Shown in pieces: positions 6,735 through 15,517 of a stretch of DNA of 64,000 nt. Numbering within the stretch: the first letter of the stretch is position 1; each line of letters opens with the position of its first letter. The stretch spans positions 5,084,001 through 5,148,000 of the forward strand of contig NZ_LT629740.1 of NCBI RefSeq assembly GCF_900105165.1, written 5' to 3'. A model generated the notes under the pieces. It was not told the DNA's origin, ran no database searches, and was given only the letters and a program-made list of their open reading frames with translations. The translations under genes were made by a program, and so were the position numbers. This stretch comes from Mucilaginibacter mallensis. Its GTDB lineage: Bacteria; Bacteroidota; Bacteroidia; Sphingobacteriales; Sphingobacteriaceae.

Positions 6735-8765
6735 ATGAAATCTGATAAAAACACGTTATTCCAGGGCGATCAAATGAAGGATGCATTTGTGCAGTCGTTC
6801 ATCAAACTTGATCCCCGCATATTGGTCCGCAACCCGGTGATGTTCACTGTTGAGATCGGTACCGTAGTAATGCTTATCGTAACTATTTTCTCCTTCTCCA
6901 ATACAGGGCAAGGAAGCTGGGGCTATAACTTCACTATATTCTTTGTACTGTTCTTAACTGTACTATTCGCCAACTTTGCTGAGGCTATTGCCGAAGCACG
7001 TGGCAAGGCACAAGCTGAAAGCCTGCGCAAAACCCGTTCAGAAACACCAGCCCGTTTACTGGTTGATGGCAAGGAACAACAGGTAATGTCGTCACAACTT
7101 AAAAAAGGCGATGTATTCATCTGCGAAACCAATGATACCATCCCTACCGATGGCGAGATCATCGAAGGTATTGCTACCATTGATGAATCAGCCATTACAG
7201 GTGAATCTGCCCCGGTTATCCGTGAATCAGGTGGTGATAAATCATCAGTAACAGGTGGCACCAAAGTATTATCCGACCGTATTAAAGTACAGGTTACTAC
7301 CCAGCCCGGCGAAAGCTTTTTGGATAAGATGATTGCCTTAGTTGAAGGTGCATCACGCCAGAAAACACCTAACGAGATTGCTTTAACCATATTGCTTGCA
7401 GGCTTCACCTTAATATTTGTGATTGTTTGCGTTACCTTAAAACCATTCGGCGACTATGCTAACACCCCTATAACCATAGCAGCCTTCATCTCACTTTTTG
7501 TTTGTTTGATTCCGACGACTATCGGTGGCCTTTTGTCGGCCATCGGTATCGCCGGTATGGACAGGGCATTACGTGCCAATGTGATCACCAAATCAGGTAA
7601 AGCCGTTGAAACTGCCGGTGACCTTGATGTTCTATTATTAGATAAAACAGGTACCATCACCATAGGCAACCGTAAGGCTACCAACTTTTACCCAACCGCC
7701 GGTATTAACGAAAAGGATTTCATCACCGCCTGCGTATTAAGCTCACTGGCCGATGAAACTCCCGAAGGTAAATCAATTGTTGAACTGGCCGAGGAAGGTA
7801 AAATTAAAGTATCTGTTAAAGCACCTGCTGATTCAGTGTTCATTAAGTTCACTGCCGAAACCCGCTCAAGCGGTTTGGATACTCCTGATGGCTTACGCAT
7901 CCGTAAAGGTGCGTTTGACTCTATCCGCAACATGGCTTTGAAAGCCGGCAATGAGTTCCCATCTGATGTGGAAGTGAATGTAAAAACTATCGCATCAAAT
8001 GGTGGTACACCGCTGGTAGTATCACAAAACGAGCAGATACTGGGTGTTATTGAGTTACAGGATATCATTAAACCGGGCATATATGAGCGTTTTGAGCGCC
8101 TACGTAAAATGGGTGTAAAAACCGTAATGGTTACCGGTGATAATCCTTTAACTGCTAAATTTATAGCTGAGAAAGCTGGCGTGGATGATTTTATTGCCGA
8201 AGCCAAGCCTGAGGATAAAATGAACTATATAAAAGCAGAGCAACAAGGTGGTAAACTGGTAGCCATGATGGGCGACGGCACAAATGATGCCCCCGCACTT
8301 GCACAAGCCGATGTTGGTGTGGCCATGAACAGTGGTACGCAAGCTGCAAAAGAGGCTGGTAATATGGTGGATCTTGACAATGACCCTACCAAGCTGATCG
8401 AGATCGTGGAAATTGGTAAGCAATTATTGATGACCCGTGGTACTTTAACCACATTCTCTATAGCTAATGATGTGGCTAAATACTTCGCTATTGTTCCGGC
8501 ATTGTTTATGGTATCAATTCCTGCCTTAAGGGCATTAAATATCATGGATCTGCATAGCCCGGAATCAGCTATATTATCAGCCGTTATTTTTAACGCGATA
8601 ATTATACCGATGCTAATCCCACTTGCTTTACGCGGTGTGGAATACAAACCGATTGGTGCCAGCGCATTATTACGCCGCAACTTGTTGATCTACGGTTTAG
8701 GTGGTGTATTGATCCCATTCGTAGGCATCAAATTGATTGATCTTGCCGTATCACTATTTATATAA
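6735..8765 (+). CDS. kdpB: Potassium-transporting ATPase ATP-binding subunit KdpB
   Basis: A 676-residue P-type ATPase subunit that energises KdpA by ATP hydrolysis. The phosphorylation motif DKTGT has Asp303. The actuator-domain motif TGES is in IDESAITGESAP. The hinge MMGDGTNDAPALAQADVGVAM and MVTGDNPLTAKFIAEKAGV are intact. Length is normal and nothing is missing. It lies between kdpA and kdpC with gaps of about 20 bp. Confidence 0.98.
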   Translation: MKSDKNTLFQGDQMKDAFVQSFIKLDPRILVRNPVMFTVEIGTVVMLIVTIFSFSNTGQGSWGYNFTIFFVLFLTVLFANFAEAIAEARGKAQAESLRKTRSETPARLLVDGKEQQVMSSQLKKGDVFICETNDTIPTDGEIIEGIATIDESAITGESAPVIRESGGDKSSVTGGTKVLSDRIKVQVTTQPGESFLDKMIALVEGASRQKTPNEIALTILLAGFTLIFVIVCVTLKPFGDYANTPITIAAFISLFVCLIPTTIGGLLSAIGIAGMDRALRANVITKSGKAVETAGDLDVLLLDKTGTITIGNRKATNFYPTAGINEKDFITACVLSSLADETPEGKSIVELAEEGKIKVSVKAPADSVFIKFTAETRSSGLDTPDGLRIRKGAFDSIRNMALKAGNEFPSDVEVNVKTIASNGGTPLVVSQNEQILGVIELQDIIKPGIYERFERLRKMGVKTVMVTGDNPLTAKFIAEKAGVDDFIAEAKPEDKMNYIKAEQQGGKLVAMMGDGTNDAPALAQADVGVAMNSGTQAAKEAGNMVDLDNDPTKLIEIVEIGKQLLMTRGTLTTFSIANDVAKYFAIVPALFMVSIPALRALNIMDLHSPESAILSAVIFNAIIIPMLIPLALRGVEYKPIGASALLRRNLLIYGLGGVLIPFVGIKLIDLAVSLFI

Positions 8766-8785
8766 TAATATTAAAATCAAATAAA

Positions 8786-9349
8786 ATGAAAACGTATCTA
8801 TTACCATCCCTTAAAATATCACTTATACTGATAGTATTGTTATCAGGGATATATCCTTTAGCCATTGCCGGTATAGGCAAATTTGCTCCCGGTAACGGTG
8901 ATGGTGTAACTGTTATGTATAAAGGCCGCGTGGTTGGTTATGCCAACATCGGCCAAAAATTTACCAAGGATAAATACTTTTACTCACGCCCATCTGCCGC
9001 TAATTACCAGGCCGATGGTGGTGTTGGTTCAAACAAGGGCCCGTCAAATCCTGATTATTTAAAGGATGTGAATGCCAAAATCGATACATTTTTAAAGCAC
9101 AACCCGGGTATAACCCGTGAGCAGATCCCTGCCGAACTGGTTACTTCATCAGGTAGTGGCTTAGACCCCGACCTTTCACCAGCCGGGGCACAAATACAAG
9201 CTGCACGTATAGCCAAAATCAGGAATATTTCTATAGATAAGGTTAATGCGATAATCGCAGCAAATACTGAGCAACCATTGTTTGGCTTGTTCGGGCCGCC
9301 AAAAGTTAACGTATTAAAAATGAATGTAGCATTGGACGAGTTGAAATAG
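8786..9349 (+). CDS. kdpC: Potassium-transporting ATPase subunit KdpC
   Basis: A 187-residue accessory subunit with one N-terminal membrane helix (LPSLKISLILIVLLSGIYPL) and a periplasmic domain. The family motifs FYSRPSAANYQADGGVGSNKGPSNPD, SGSGLDPDLSPAGAQIQAARIAK and the LFGPPKVNVLKMNVALD ending are all present. KdpC acts with KdpB in the pump. It is the last gene of the pump operon; a long imperfect inverted repeat separates it from the sensor genes. Confidence 0.97.
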   Translation: MKTYLLPSLKISLILIVLLSGIYPLAIAGIGKFAPGNGDGVTVMYKGRVVGYANIGQKFTKDKYFYSRPSAANYQADGGVGSNKGPSNPDYLKDVNAKIDTFLKHNPGITREQIPAELVTSSGSGLDPDLSPAGAQIQAARIAKIRNISIDKVNAIIAANTEQPLFGLFGPPKVNVLKMNVALDELK

Positions 9350-9372
9350 AAAAAAGAGCAAAGGCCCGTGCG

Positions 9373-9476
9373 GTTCCCCTCTCGAGAGGGGGCAGGGGTG
9401 TGTTCGTCGACATGAAAAGCGAATAAACACACCCCTCCAACCACAGTAGCCACGCGCCCCCTCTCAAGAGGGGAAC
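9373..9476. repeat. Long imperfect inverted repeat between kdpC and the KdpD-like sensor
   Basis: GTTCCCCTCTCGAGAGGGGGC then GGGGTGTGTT forms the left arm; AACACACCCCT and later GCCCCCTCTCAAGAGGGGAAC forms the right arm. Each end is itself a CCCCTCT/AGAGGGG palindrome. This composition recurs widely in Bacteroidota intergenic DNA. It may terminate or attenuate kdpC transcription. Confidence 0.6.
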
Positions 9477-9550
9477 TTTAAAGAAAAAATATAAATATTC
9501 CGGCTGTTGTCCATAAAAAGACGGCAGCCGGATATGTCGTTTAAAAAGAT

Positions 9551-10678
9551 ATGATACCAGAAAAAGAGCAATCGGTTAAACATTTCCTGGAGCTGATCAA
9601 AAAATCGCGCAGGGGCAAATTCAAGATCTATATTGGCATGAGTGCGGGTGTAGGTAAAAGCTACCGTATGCTCCAGGAGGCACAGGCACTAATGCGTAGT
9701 GGTATTGATGTAAAAATTGGGTATATTGAAACCCATAAGCGTAAGGAAACAGAAGAGCAACTGGAGGGACTGAGCATTATCCCCCGCCGCAAACTGTTTT
9801 ACAAGGGCAAGGAGCTGGATGAGATGGACCTCAACGCCATCCTGAACCTGCGCCCAGAAGTTGTTGTGGTTGATGAATTGGCCCATACCAATATTGAGGG
9901 CAGCCAGAATGAAAAACGCTGGCAGGATGTGATGACCATTTTAAATGCGGGCATCAATGTGATCAGCGCGGTTAATATTCAGCATATTGAGAGCCTGAAT
10001 GAAGAGGTAGAGGAAATTACCGGTACCGCCATTAATGAGCGCATCCCCGATAAGGTTTTGCAAATGGCTGATGAGGTGGTGAACATTGACCTTACCGCCG
10101 ATGAACTGATAACCCGCTTAAAAGACGGTAAAATATACGACGAGAAAAAAGTGCCGCTGGCGCTGAACAATTTCTTCCAATCTGAAAAGATATTGCAGTT
10201 ACGTGAGCTGGCCCTGCGCGAAGTGGCACACCAGGTGGAGCGAAAAATTGATATCGAGGTACCCAAAACTATAAAATTACGCCCCGAACTTTTCCTGGGC
10301 TGCATCAGTACCAACGAGGAATCGGCTAAAATAATTATTCGTAAAACTGCCCGGCTGGCTTCTTATTACCGCTCAAAATGGTATATATTGTATGTACAGC
10401 GCTCCAACGAGAGCAGTGATAAGATCAACCTGGCATCACAGCGACACCTCATTAATAACATGAAACTGGCCACCCAGTTAGGCGGCGAGGTTATCAAGGT
10501 AAAAAGCGATGAAATAGCAAAATCAATATGGGAAACCGCCGAAAAATACGATATCACCACCATATGTATTGGTAAGCCTCGCTTTAAATTCTACCAGCTG
10601 GTAATGCGTACCGCTGTATTTACTCAACTACTAAATAAAATGTCGAAAACAAATATCGACCTGGTAATACTATCATGA
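9551..10678 (+). CDS. KdpD-type sensor domain protein without kinase domain
   Basis: 375 residues equal to the cytoplasmic N-terminal half of KdpD. The KdpD sensor/ATP-binding domain has Walker A GMSAGVGKSY (29-38) and VVVVDELAHTN as Walker B, and a universal-stress-protein-like domain follows (about 250-375). The four-helix membrane segment, HisKA and HATPase of full-length KdpD are absent. The next gene, overlapping by ATGA, supplies a histidine kinase. Split KdpD proteins are known in several phyla. It is expected to sense K+ or turgor signals and act on the adjacent kinase; this coupling is inferred. Confidence 0.88.
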   Translation: MIPEKEQSVKHFLELIKKSRRGKFKIYIGMSAGVGKSYRMLQEAQALMRSGIDVKIGYIETHKRKETEEQLEGLSIIPRRKLFYKGKELDEMDLNAILNLRPEVVVVDELAHTNIEGSQNEKRWQDVMTILNAGINVISAVNIQHIESLNEEVEEITGTAINERIPDKVLQMADEVVNIDLTADELITRLKDGKIYDEKKVPLALNNFFQSEKILQLRELALREVAHQVERKIDIEVPKTIKLRPELFLGCISTNEESAKIIIRKTARLASYYRSKWYILYVQRSNESSDKINLASQRHLINNMKLATQLGGEVIKVKSDEIAKSIWETAEKYDITTICIGKPRFKFYQLVMRTAVFTQLLNKMSKTNIDLVILS

Positions 10679-12390
10679 ATATAAAAAATAAACTCCGCGC
10701 CGGCATAGGTTTCCTTTTCCTGATGGCGCTTATTAGTTCGGGGATGGCCGATTATTATTTAACCCGCCTCTCCAACGATTCAAAAGCTATTTTAAAAGAT
10801 AACTACCGCTCACTTGTCTATGCTAAAAATATTCAGCAGGCGCTTGATTATCCAACGTCGGTAAATACAGCTACCAAATTGCAAATCATCGAAGCCAACG
10901 TAAGCAAGGAAGAGCAAAACATTACCGAACCTGGTGAAGGGCAGCTGGCTGATTCGCTGCGCGGTAATTTTGAACAATACAAGCTCTCGCTAAACAATCA
11001 ACAAGCTATTAACGGGCTAAACATCAAGATGCGTAATGTGCTGTACAACATTATGCAATTAAACATGGCCGGTATTGAACGCAGGAATGCTATTGCACAG
11101 GATACGGCAGATAAAGGCATCATACTGGTATCGCTAATTGGCTCGCTTTGTTTTTTAATAGCTTTTAGCTTTGTGTGGAATTTCCCCGGTTACATAGCTA
11201 ACCCGGTAAAGGAGCTGATACAGGGTATAAAAGAGATTGCCAACAAAAACTATAACAAACGTCTTATTTTTCCTGTCAAGGATGAATTTGGTGACCTGGC
11301 CGATGCTTTTAACCAGATGGCAGGCAAGCTTAATGAATATGAAAACAGCAACCTGGCCAGTATCATTTTTGAGAAAAGAAGGATAGAAACCATTATCAAT
11401 TCAATGCATGATGCTATTATCGGCATTGATGATAAGATGTTTATTATCTTTGCCAACAAAGTGGCCTGTACCCTAATTGGTTTGCCTGAAGATAAGCTCA
11501 CGGCGCAATATGCGCCAAACATAGCAATGGAAAATGATCTGCTACGTAATATGTTATTTGTAGATCAGCATAAGATGAAAATATTTGCTGATAACCGCGA
11601 AAGTTATTTTGAAAAGGAAGTGCTGGAGGTAACCAATGATTACAAGGTTATAGGCAAGGTTATTATCCTTAAAAATATAACTGATTTTCAGCAGCTTAAC
11701 GATGCAAAAACAACGTTTATAGCCACTATTTCGCACGAGCTAAAGACTCCGTTGTCATCAATTAAGATGAGCCTTAAATTATTGGAGGATGCACGTGTAG
11801 GCGAGATCAACACTGAGCAAAAACAATTATTAAAAAACATTGATGATGATACGCACCGCCTGCTGCACATAACAGCCGAACTGCTGGATGCGGCGCAGGT
11901 TGAAACAGGCAAGATTAATCTGAATTTTGGCAGCACTCATCCAAAAAACATTGTAAGTTATGCCGTGCAGGCCATCAAATCGCTGGCAGACCAAAAAGAA
12001 CTCACCATAGCCATTGACTGCCCTGATACCCTGCCAAATGTTATGGCCGACCTGGATAAAACCACCTGGGTGCTCATCAATCTGTTATCAAACGCAGTAA
12101 AATACAGCCCAACAAAGTCGACCATTAACCTCGACGTTAAAAAGAGTAAGAACAACATTATAGAATTTTCAGTGAAGGACTCAGGTCAGGGTATTGACGA
12201 AAAATACCTTGCCAGAATTTTTGAACGCTATTTCAGGATCCCCGGTGCCGCGGCCGACAAAACCGGCACTGGTTTAGGTTTAGCTATAGCCAAAGATTTT
12301 ATTGAGGCGCAAGGCGGTACCATAGGCGTTGAAAGCGAAGCAGGCGAAGGAAGCCGTTTTTACTTCAGCCTTAATATTAACAACACCTAA
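10675..12390 (+). CDS. Membrane histidine kinase (HAMP-PAS-HisKA-HATPase), partner of the split KdpD
   Basis: 571 residues. A first membrane helix near 10-30, a periplasmic helical region, a second helix near 155-175, a HAMP domain (PVKELIQGIKEIANK...), a PAS domain (about 235-345), HisKA with phospho-acceptor His354 in ISHELKTPLSS, then HATPase with LINLLSNAVKYS and GTGLGLAIAKDF. The start overlaps the previous stop by 4 bp, so translation is coupled. It probably phosphorylates the NtrC-type regulator at 2591 because no other regulator is nearby. The architecture differs from the KdpD kinase half, which lacks HAMP/PAS. Confidence 0.93.
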   Translation: MNIKNKLRAGIGFLFLMALISSGMADYYLTRLSNDSKAILKDNYRSLVYAKNIQQALDYPTSVNTATKLQIIEANVSKEEQNITEPGEGQLADSLRGNFEQYKLSLNNQQAINGLNIKMRNVLYNIMQLNMAGIERRNAIAQDTADKGIILVSLIGSLCFLIAFSFVWNFPGYIANPVKELIQGIKEIANKNYNKRLIFPVKDEFGDLADAFNQMAGKLNEYENSNLASIIFEKRRIETIINSMHDAIIGIDDKMFIIFANKVACTLIGLPEDKLTAQYAPNIAMENDLLRNMLFVDQHKMKIFADNRESYFEKEVLEVTNDYKVIGKVIILKNITDFQQLNDAKTTFIATISHELKTPLSSIKMSLKLLEDARVGEINTEQKQLLKNIDDDTHRLLHITAELLDAAQVETGKINLNFGSTHPKNIVSYAVQAIKSLADQKELTIAIDCPDTLPNVMADLDKTTWVLINLLSNAVKYSPTKSTINLDVKKSKNNIIEFSVKDSGQGIDEKYLARIFERYFRIPGAAADKTGTGLGLAIAKDFIEAQGGTIGVESEAGEGSRFYFSLNINNT

Positions 12391-12403
12391 TAAAAAGCAT
12401 AAA

Positions 12404-12456
12404 ACAAAAAGTAACATCAACAAAAAGTAAGTACAATTCAAACAAACAAAAAGTAA
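12404..12456 (+). repeat. Triple ACAAAAAGTAA motif in the kup leader
   Basis: ACAAAAAGTAA occurs at 12404, 12420 and 12446 (the third within a longer A-rich run), directly before the kup ATG. It may be a regulatory or A-rich translation-enhancing leader; no known factor is recognised. Confidence 0.4.
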
Positions 12457-12460
12457 AAAA

Positions 12461-14461
12461 ATGAACCCCCATCTTAAGAAAGTCACGGCGGCCGGATTGC
12501 TGATCACCCTAGGCATCATATTCGGCGATATAGGAACATCGCCCCTGTATGTTTTCCAAACCCTGTTAACGGAGGGCGCGAAGGACAGCACAATTAACGA
12601 GGCCTTTGTATTAGGCTGTATTTCCTGTATATTCTGGACACTAACCCTGCAAACCACCTTTAAATATATCTTCATCACCCTACAAGCCGATAACAAAGGT
12701 GAAGGTGGTATATTTTCACTATATGCCCTGGTTAGGCGTTATGGTAAATGGCTGGCTATACCCGCAATAATTGGCGCAGGTACATTACTGGCCGATGGTA
12801 TTATCACTCCCCCAATATCCGTTACCTCGGCAATTGAAGGGTTAAGCAACGTACCGTCATTAGCATCCAAATTTGTGCCGGGCAATACCCTTATTATAGG
12901 TATTGTTATTGGTATTATACTGCTATTGTTCTTCTTCCAGCAATTTGGCACAAAGGTAGTAGGCTCGGCCTTTGGCCCTGTTATGCTGATGTGGTTTTTA
13001 ATGATAGGTCTTTTAGGCTCCTTACAACTGGCGCATAATCTTTCTATTTTAAAGGCGCTAAGCCCCTATTATGGTGCAAAATTACTGATTGAACATCCGC
13101 ATGGTTTCTGGCTTTTAGGCGCGGTATTCTTATGTACCACTGGTGCTGAGGCATTATATTCGGATCTTGGGCATTGCGGCCGCAAAAACATCCAGATGAG
13201 CTGGATATTTGTAAAAATCACCTTATTATTAAATTACATGGGGCAGGCGGCCTGGGTTTTAACACAACCGGCCAATACAAACTACTCGGGCATTAACCCA
13301 TTTTACCAGATAGTGCCCAACCCGCATCTATTAATGATTCCATGCGTTGCTTTAGCTACCCTGGCCACCATTATTGCCAGCCAGGCACTCATCAGCGGAT
13401 CATTCACTTTAATTAGTGAGGCAGTGAGCATGAACTTCTGGCCGCGTATCACCATAAAATATCCATCAAACGTTCGCGGGCAGATTTATATACCCAGCAT
13501 TAACTGGTTACTGTGTTTTGGTTGTGTGGCCGTAACATTGTACTTCCAAACATCAGAGCACATGACAGCTGCCTATGGTTTCTCCATCACCATAGCCATG
13601 CTCATGACCACTATTTTAATGTATTACTTTATGCGCTATGTAAAACACTGGCCTATATGGCTGGTAACCATTATACTGTGCGTGTTTTTATGTGTAGAGT
13701 TTAGTTTCTTTATAACAAACGCAGCTAAATTATTGAAACGTATATTCTTTGTCTTCTTTGAAATAGGGTTGATATTTACCATGTATGTTTGGTTCAGGGC
13801 ACGTAAGATCAATAACCGTTTCTTGCATTTTATCGATCTTAAAGACCAGATCCCGATGCTGAACGCCTTAAGCGCTGATGAAACTATCCCTAAATATTCA
13901 AGTCAGCTTATTTATTTAACCAAGGCAAACAACAGCAGGCAGATAGAGGAAAAGGTAATTTACTCTATCATGAGCCGGAGCCCAAAACGTGCCGATACTT
14001 ATTGGTTTATCCATATTGACACTACAGATGAGCCTTATACCATGGAATACAGTGTTGACCAGGTAGAACACGGCAAGATCATCAGGGTTGATTTCCGACT
14101 CGGTTTCCGTATACAGCCAAGGGTTAACGTATTGTTCAGAAAAGTAGTTGAGGATATGGTTGCCCGCGGCGAACTGGATATTACCAGCAAGTACGAATCA
14201 CTTAAGCAGTTTAAAGTAGTTTCCGACTTCCGTTTTGTGATACTGGAGAAATTCCTGTCATACAATAACCTGTTCAGTATATCTGAATCGTTTATATTGA
14301 ACAGTTATTTCAGTATTAAGAAACTGGCCCAAAGCGAAGCAAAAGCATTCGGTTTGGATACCAGCGAAACTTATGTTGAGAAGATTCCGTTAGTAGTAAA
14401 ACCGGTAAGCAACATCCTGCTAAAAAGAGTTGACCCGGTAACTTTGGAACCGGTACATTAA
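12461..14461 (+). CDS. kup: Low-affinity potassium transporter Kup
   Basis: A 666-residue KUP/HAK/KT family K+:H+ symporter. It begins MNPHLKKVTAAGLLITLGII and has the signature FGDIGTSPLYVFQTLL, GEGGIFSLYALVRR and the GAEALYSDLGHCGRKNI loop. About twelve membrane spans are followed by a C-terminal cytoplasmic domain of about 200 residues. It lies 70 bp after the kinase gene. Together with Kdp it gives the locus both constitutive and induced K+ uptake. It ends before a hairpin shared with a convergent gene. Confidence 0.96.
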   Translation: MNPHLKKVTAAGLLITLGIIFGDIGTSPLYVFQTLLTEGAKDSTINEAFVLGCISCIFWTLTLQTTFKYIFITLQADNKGEGGIFSLYALVRRYGKWLAIPAIIGAGTLLADGIITPPISVTSAIEGLSNVPSLASKFVPGNTLIIGIVIGIILLLFFFQQFGTKVVGSAFGPVMLMWFLMIGLLGSLQLAHNLSILKALSPYYGAKLLIEHPHGFWLLGAVFLCTTGAEALYSDLGHCGRKNIQMSWIFVKITLLLNYMGQAAWVLTQPANTNYSGINPFYQIVPNPHLLMIPCVALATLATIIASQALISGSFTLISEAVSMNFWPRITIKYPSNVRGQIYIPSINWLLCFGCVAVTLYFQTSEHMTAAYGFSITIAMLMTTILMYYFMRYVKHWPIWLVTIILCVFLCVEFSFFITNAAKLLKRIFFVFFEIGLIFTMYVWFRARKINNRFLHFIDLKDQIPMLNALSADETIPKYSSQLIYLTKANNSRQIEEKVIYSIMSRSPKRADTYWFIHIDTTDEPYTMEYSVDQVEHGKIIRVDFRLGFRIQPRVNVLFRKVVEDMVARGELDITSKYESLKQFKVVSDFRFVILEKFLSYNNLFSISESFILNSYFSIKKLAQSEAKAFGLDTSETYVEKIPLVVKPVSNILLKRVDPVTLEPVH

Positions 14462-14478
14462 GATGAAATAATCCTTAT

Positions 14479-14562
14479 GTCATTGCGAGGAGGAACGACG
14501 TGGCAATCTCGTCGCGTTCAATATCCAAGCGACGAGATTGCCGCGCTATCGCTCGCAATGAC
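14479..14562. repeat. REP-like palindrome between convergent genes, likely bidirectional terminator
   Basis: GTCATTGCGAGGAGGAACGA then TGGCAATCTCGTCGC, with the complement GCGACGAGATTGCC and CTCGCAATGAC closing the hairpin. It fills the space between kup and the convergent DUF218 gene, and has a sister copy at 4254-4326. Confidence 0.7.
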
Positions 14563-14570
14563 ATAAAGGA

Positions 14571-15314
14571 CTATTTCCAATAATCAACCACATAGCCTAC
14601 TATTTCTTTCAGGTAGATGCTCCACCCATCCAGGGCGTTGGCATCCGGAATAAGGAAACTGGCTATACTAATATCGCCATGCCCAGCCATGTAATTGCAT
14701 GGATAGGCCACTACATCTAATCCGTGTTTTTTAAATATCATCATGGAGCGCCTCATGTGAAAATCAGAAGTAACCAATAAATAAGGTGGCTGCACATGAT
14801 TTGCCAGGAGTATTCTTTTTGAAAAATCTGCATTCTCAATGGTATTCCGTGAATTACTTTCTATCAGTATACTGCTATCAGGAATATTAAGATCCTTTAA
14901 TTGCTCTTTTGTCCAGGTACCTTCACGGTAATTACCTGCGATCAGATTACCGTTGCCGCCCGTTATTAGTATCCGCTTTACTCTGCCTGTTTCCAGCAGC
15001 CTCACACCCTGTATAAATCGGTCGGCGCTTTCATTAAAATAACCGTTACCGTTTTTATCCGCCGATGAAAAGCCACCTAATACAATGGCACAACTATATT
15101 TTTCATTTCCGGAATAAGGCTGGTAACCCCACAGTGTTGCAAATTCATTAAATAAAAAGGAGTTAGAAAGCAGAAAAAGTAAAACAACAGATGATATAAA
15201 CAATCGCTTTTTGCGTTTCTTATTTTTAGTTACGAGCCCCGCAATAACCAATGCGAAAACCCATAACAAAGGAAAAAGCAGGAAAAGTAAAACTTTGGAA
15301 AGGATGAAGTACAT
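14571..15314 (-). CDS. YdcF/DUF218 family membrane protein (ElyC/SanA-like)
   Basis: 247 residues with two N-terminal membrane helices followed by a DUF218 domain. Conserved elements are CAIVLGGFSS, FNESADRFIQGVRLLETG, ILITGGNGN, LIESNSRNTIENADFS and LLVTSDFHMRRSMMIF. Characterised relatives (ElyC, SanA, YdcF) act at the cell envelope and on cell-wall precursor metabolism. The exact role here is unknown. It stands alone, convergent with kup. Confidence 0.82.
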   Translation of the reverse strand: MYFILSKVLLFLLFPLLWVFALVIAGLVTKNKKRKKRLFISSVVLLFLLSNSFLFNEFATLWGYQPYSGNEKYSCAIVLGGFSSADKNGNGYFNESADRFIQGVRLLETGRVKRILITGGNGNLIAGNYREGTWTKEQLKDLNIPDSSILIESNSRNTIENADFSKRILLANHVQPPYLLVTSDFHMRRSMMIFKKHGLDVVAYPCNYMAGHGDISIASFLIPDANALDGWSIYLKEIVGYVVDYWK

Positions 15315-15373
15315 ACTCTATTTAACAGTCTAAGTTAAGAATTTACTCTATTAGAATTTGAGGTAAAAAAAAA

Positions 15374-15392
15374 GGGCAGTTACAAACTGCCC
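15374..15392. terminator. Hairpin GGGCAGT-tacaa-ACTGCCC
   Basis: Perfect 7-bp arms preceded on the plus strand by a run of nine or more A, i.e. a T-run on the minus strand. It is a plausible intrinsic terminator for the SDR gene transcribed leftwards from 16327. Confidence 0.5.
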
Positions 15393-15401
15393 TGATCCGG
15401 G

Positions 15402-15483
15402 GGTTTCAGTTATAAACTGAAACCAGTATTTCTTTTTTTCTTTTATTATTCTCACTCACTGGCTTCAGTTTATAACTGAAGCC
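15402..15483. repeat. Two related 23-bp palindromes (GGTTTCAGTT / GGCTTCAGTT)
   Basis: GGTTTCAGTTataAACTGAAACC (15402-15424) and GGCTTCAGTTtatAACTGAAGCC (15461-15483) each have arms of 10 bp and loops of 3, separated by a pyrimidine-rich 36-bp spacer. A degraded relative (gttgcaaactgaagtcag) is near 32630. Confidence 0.6.
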
Positions 15484-15517
15484 TAAAGATGATGACAGTT
15501 TGCAAAGTCATCTGTAA

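Noticed and set aside
6923..8206. Long antisense frames opposite kdpB (161 and 172 residues)
   Set aside because: Reverse-strand shadows of a well-conserved gene; no start context or family.
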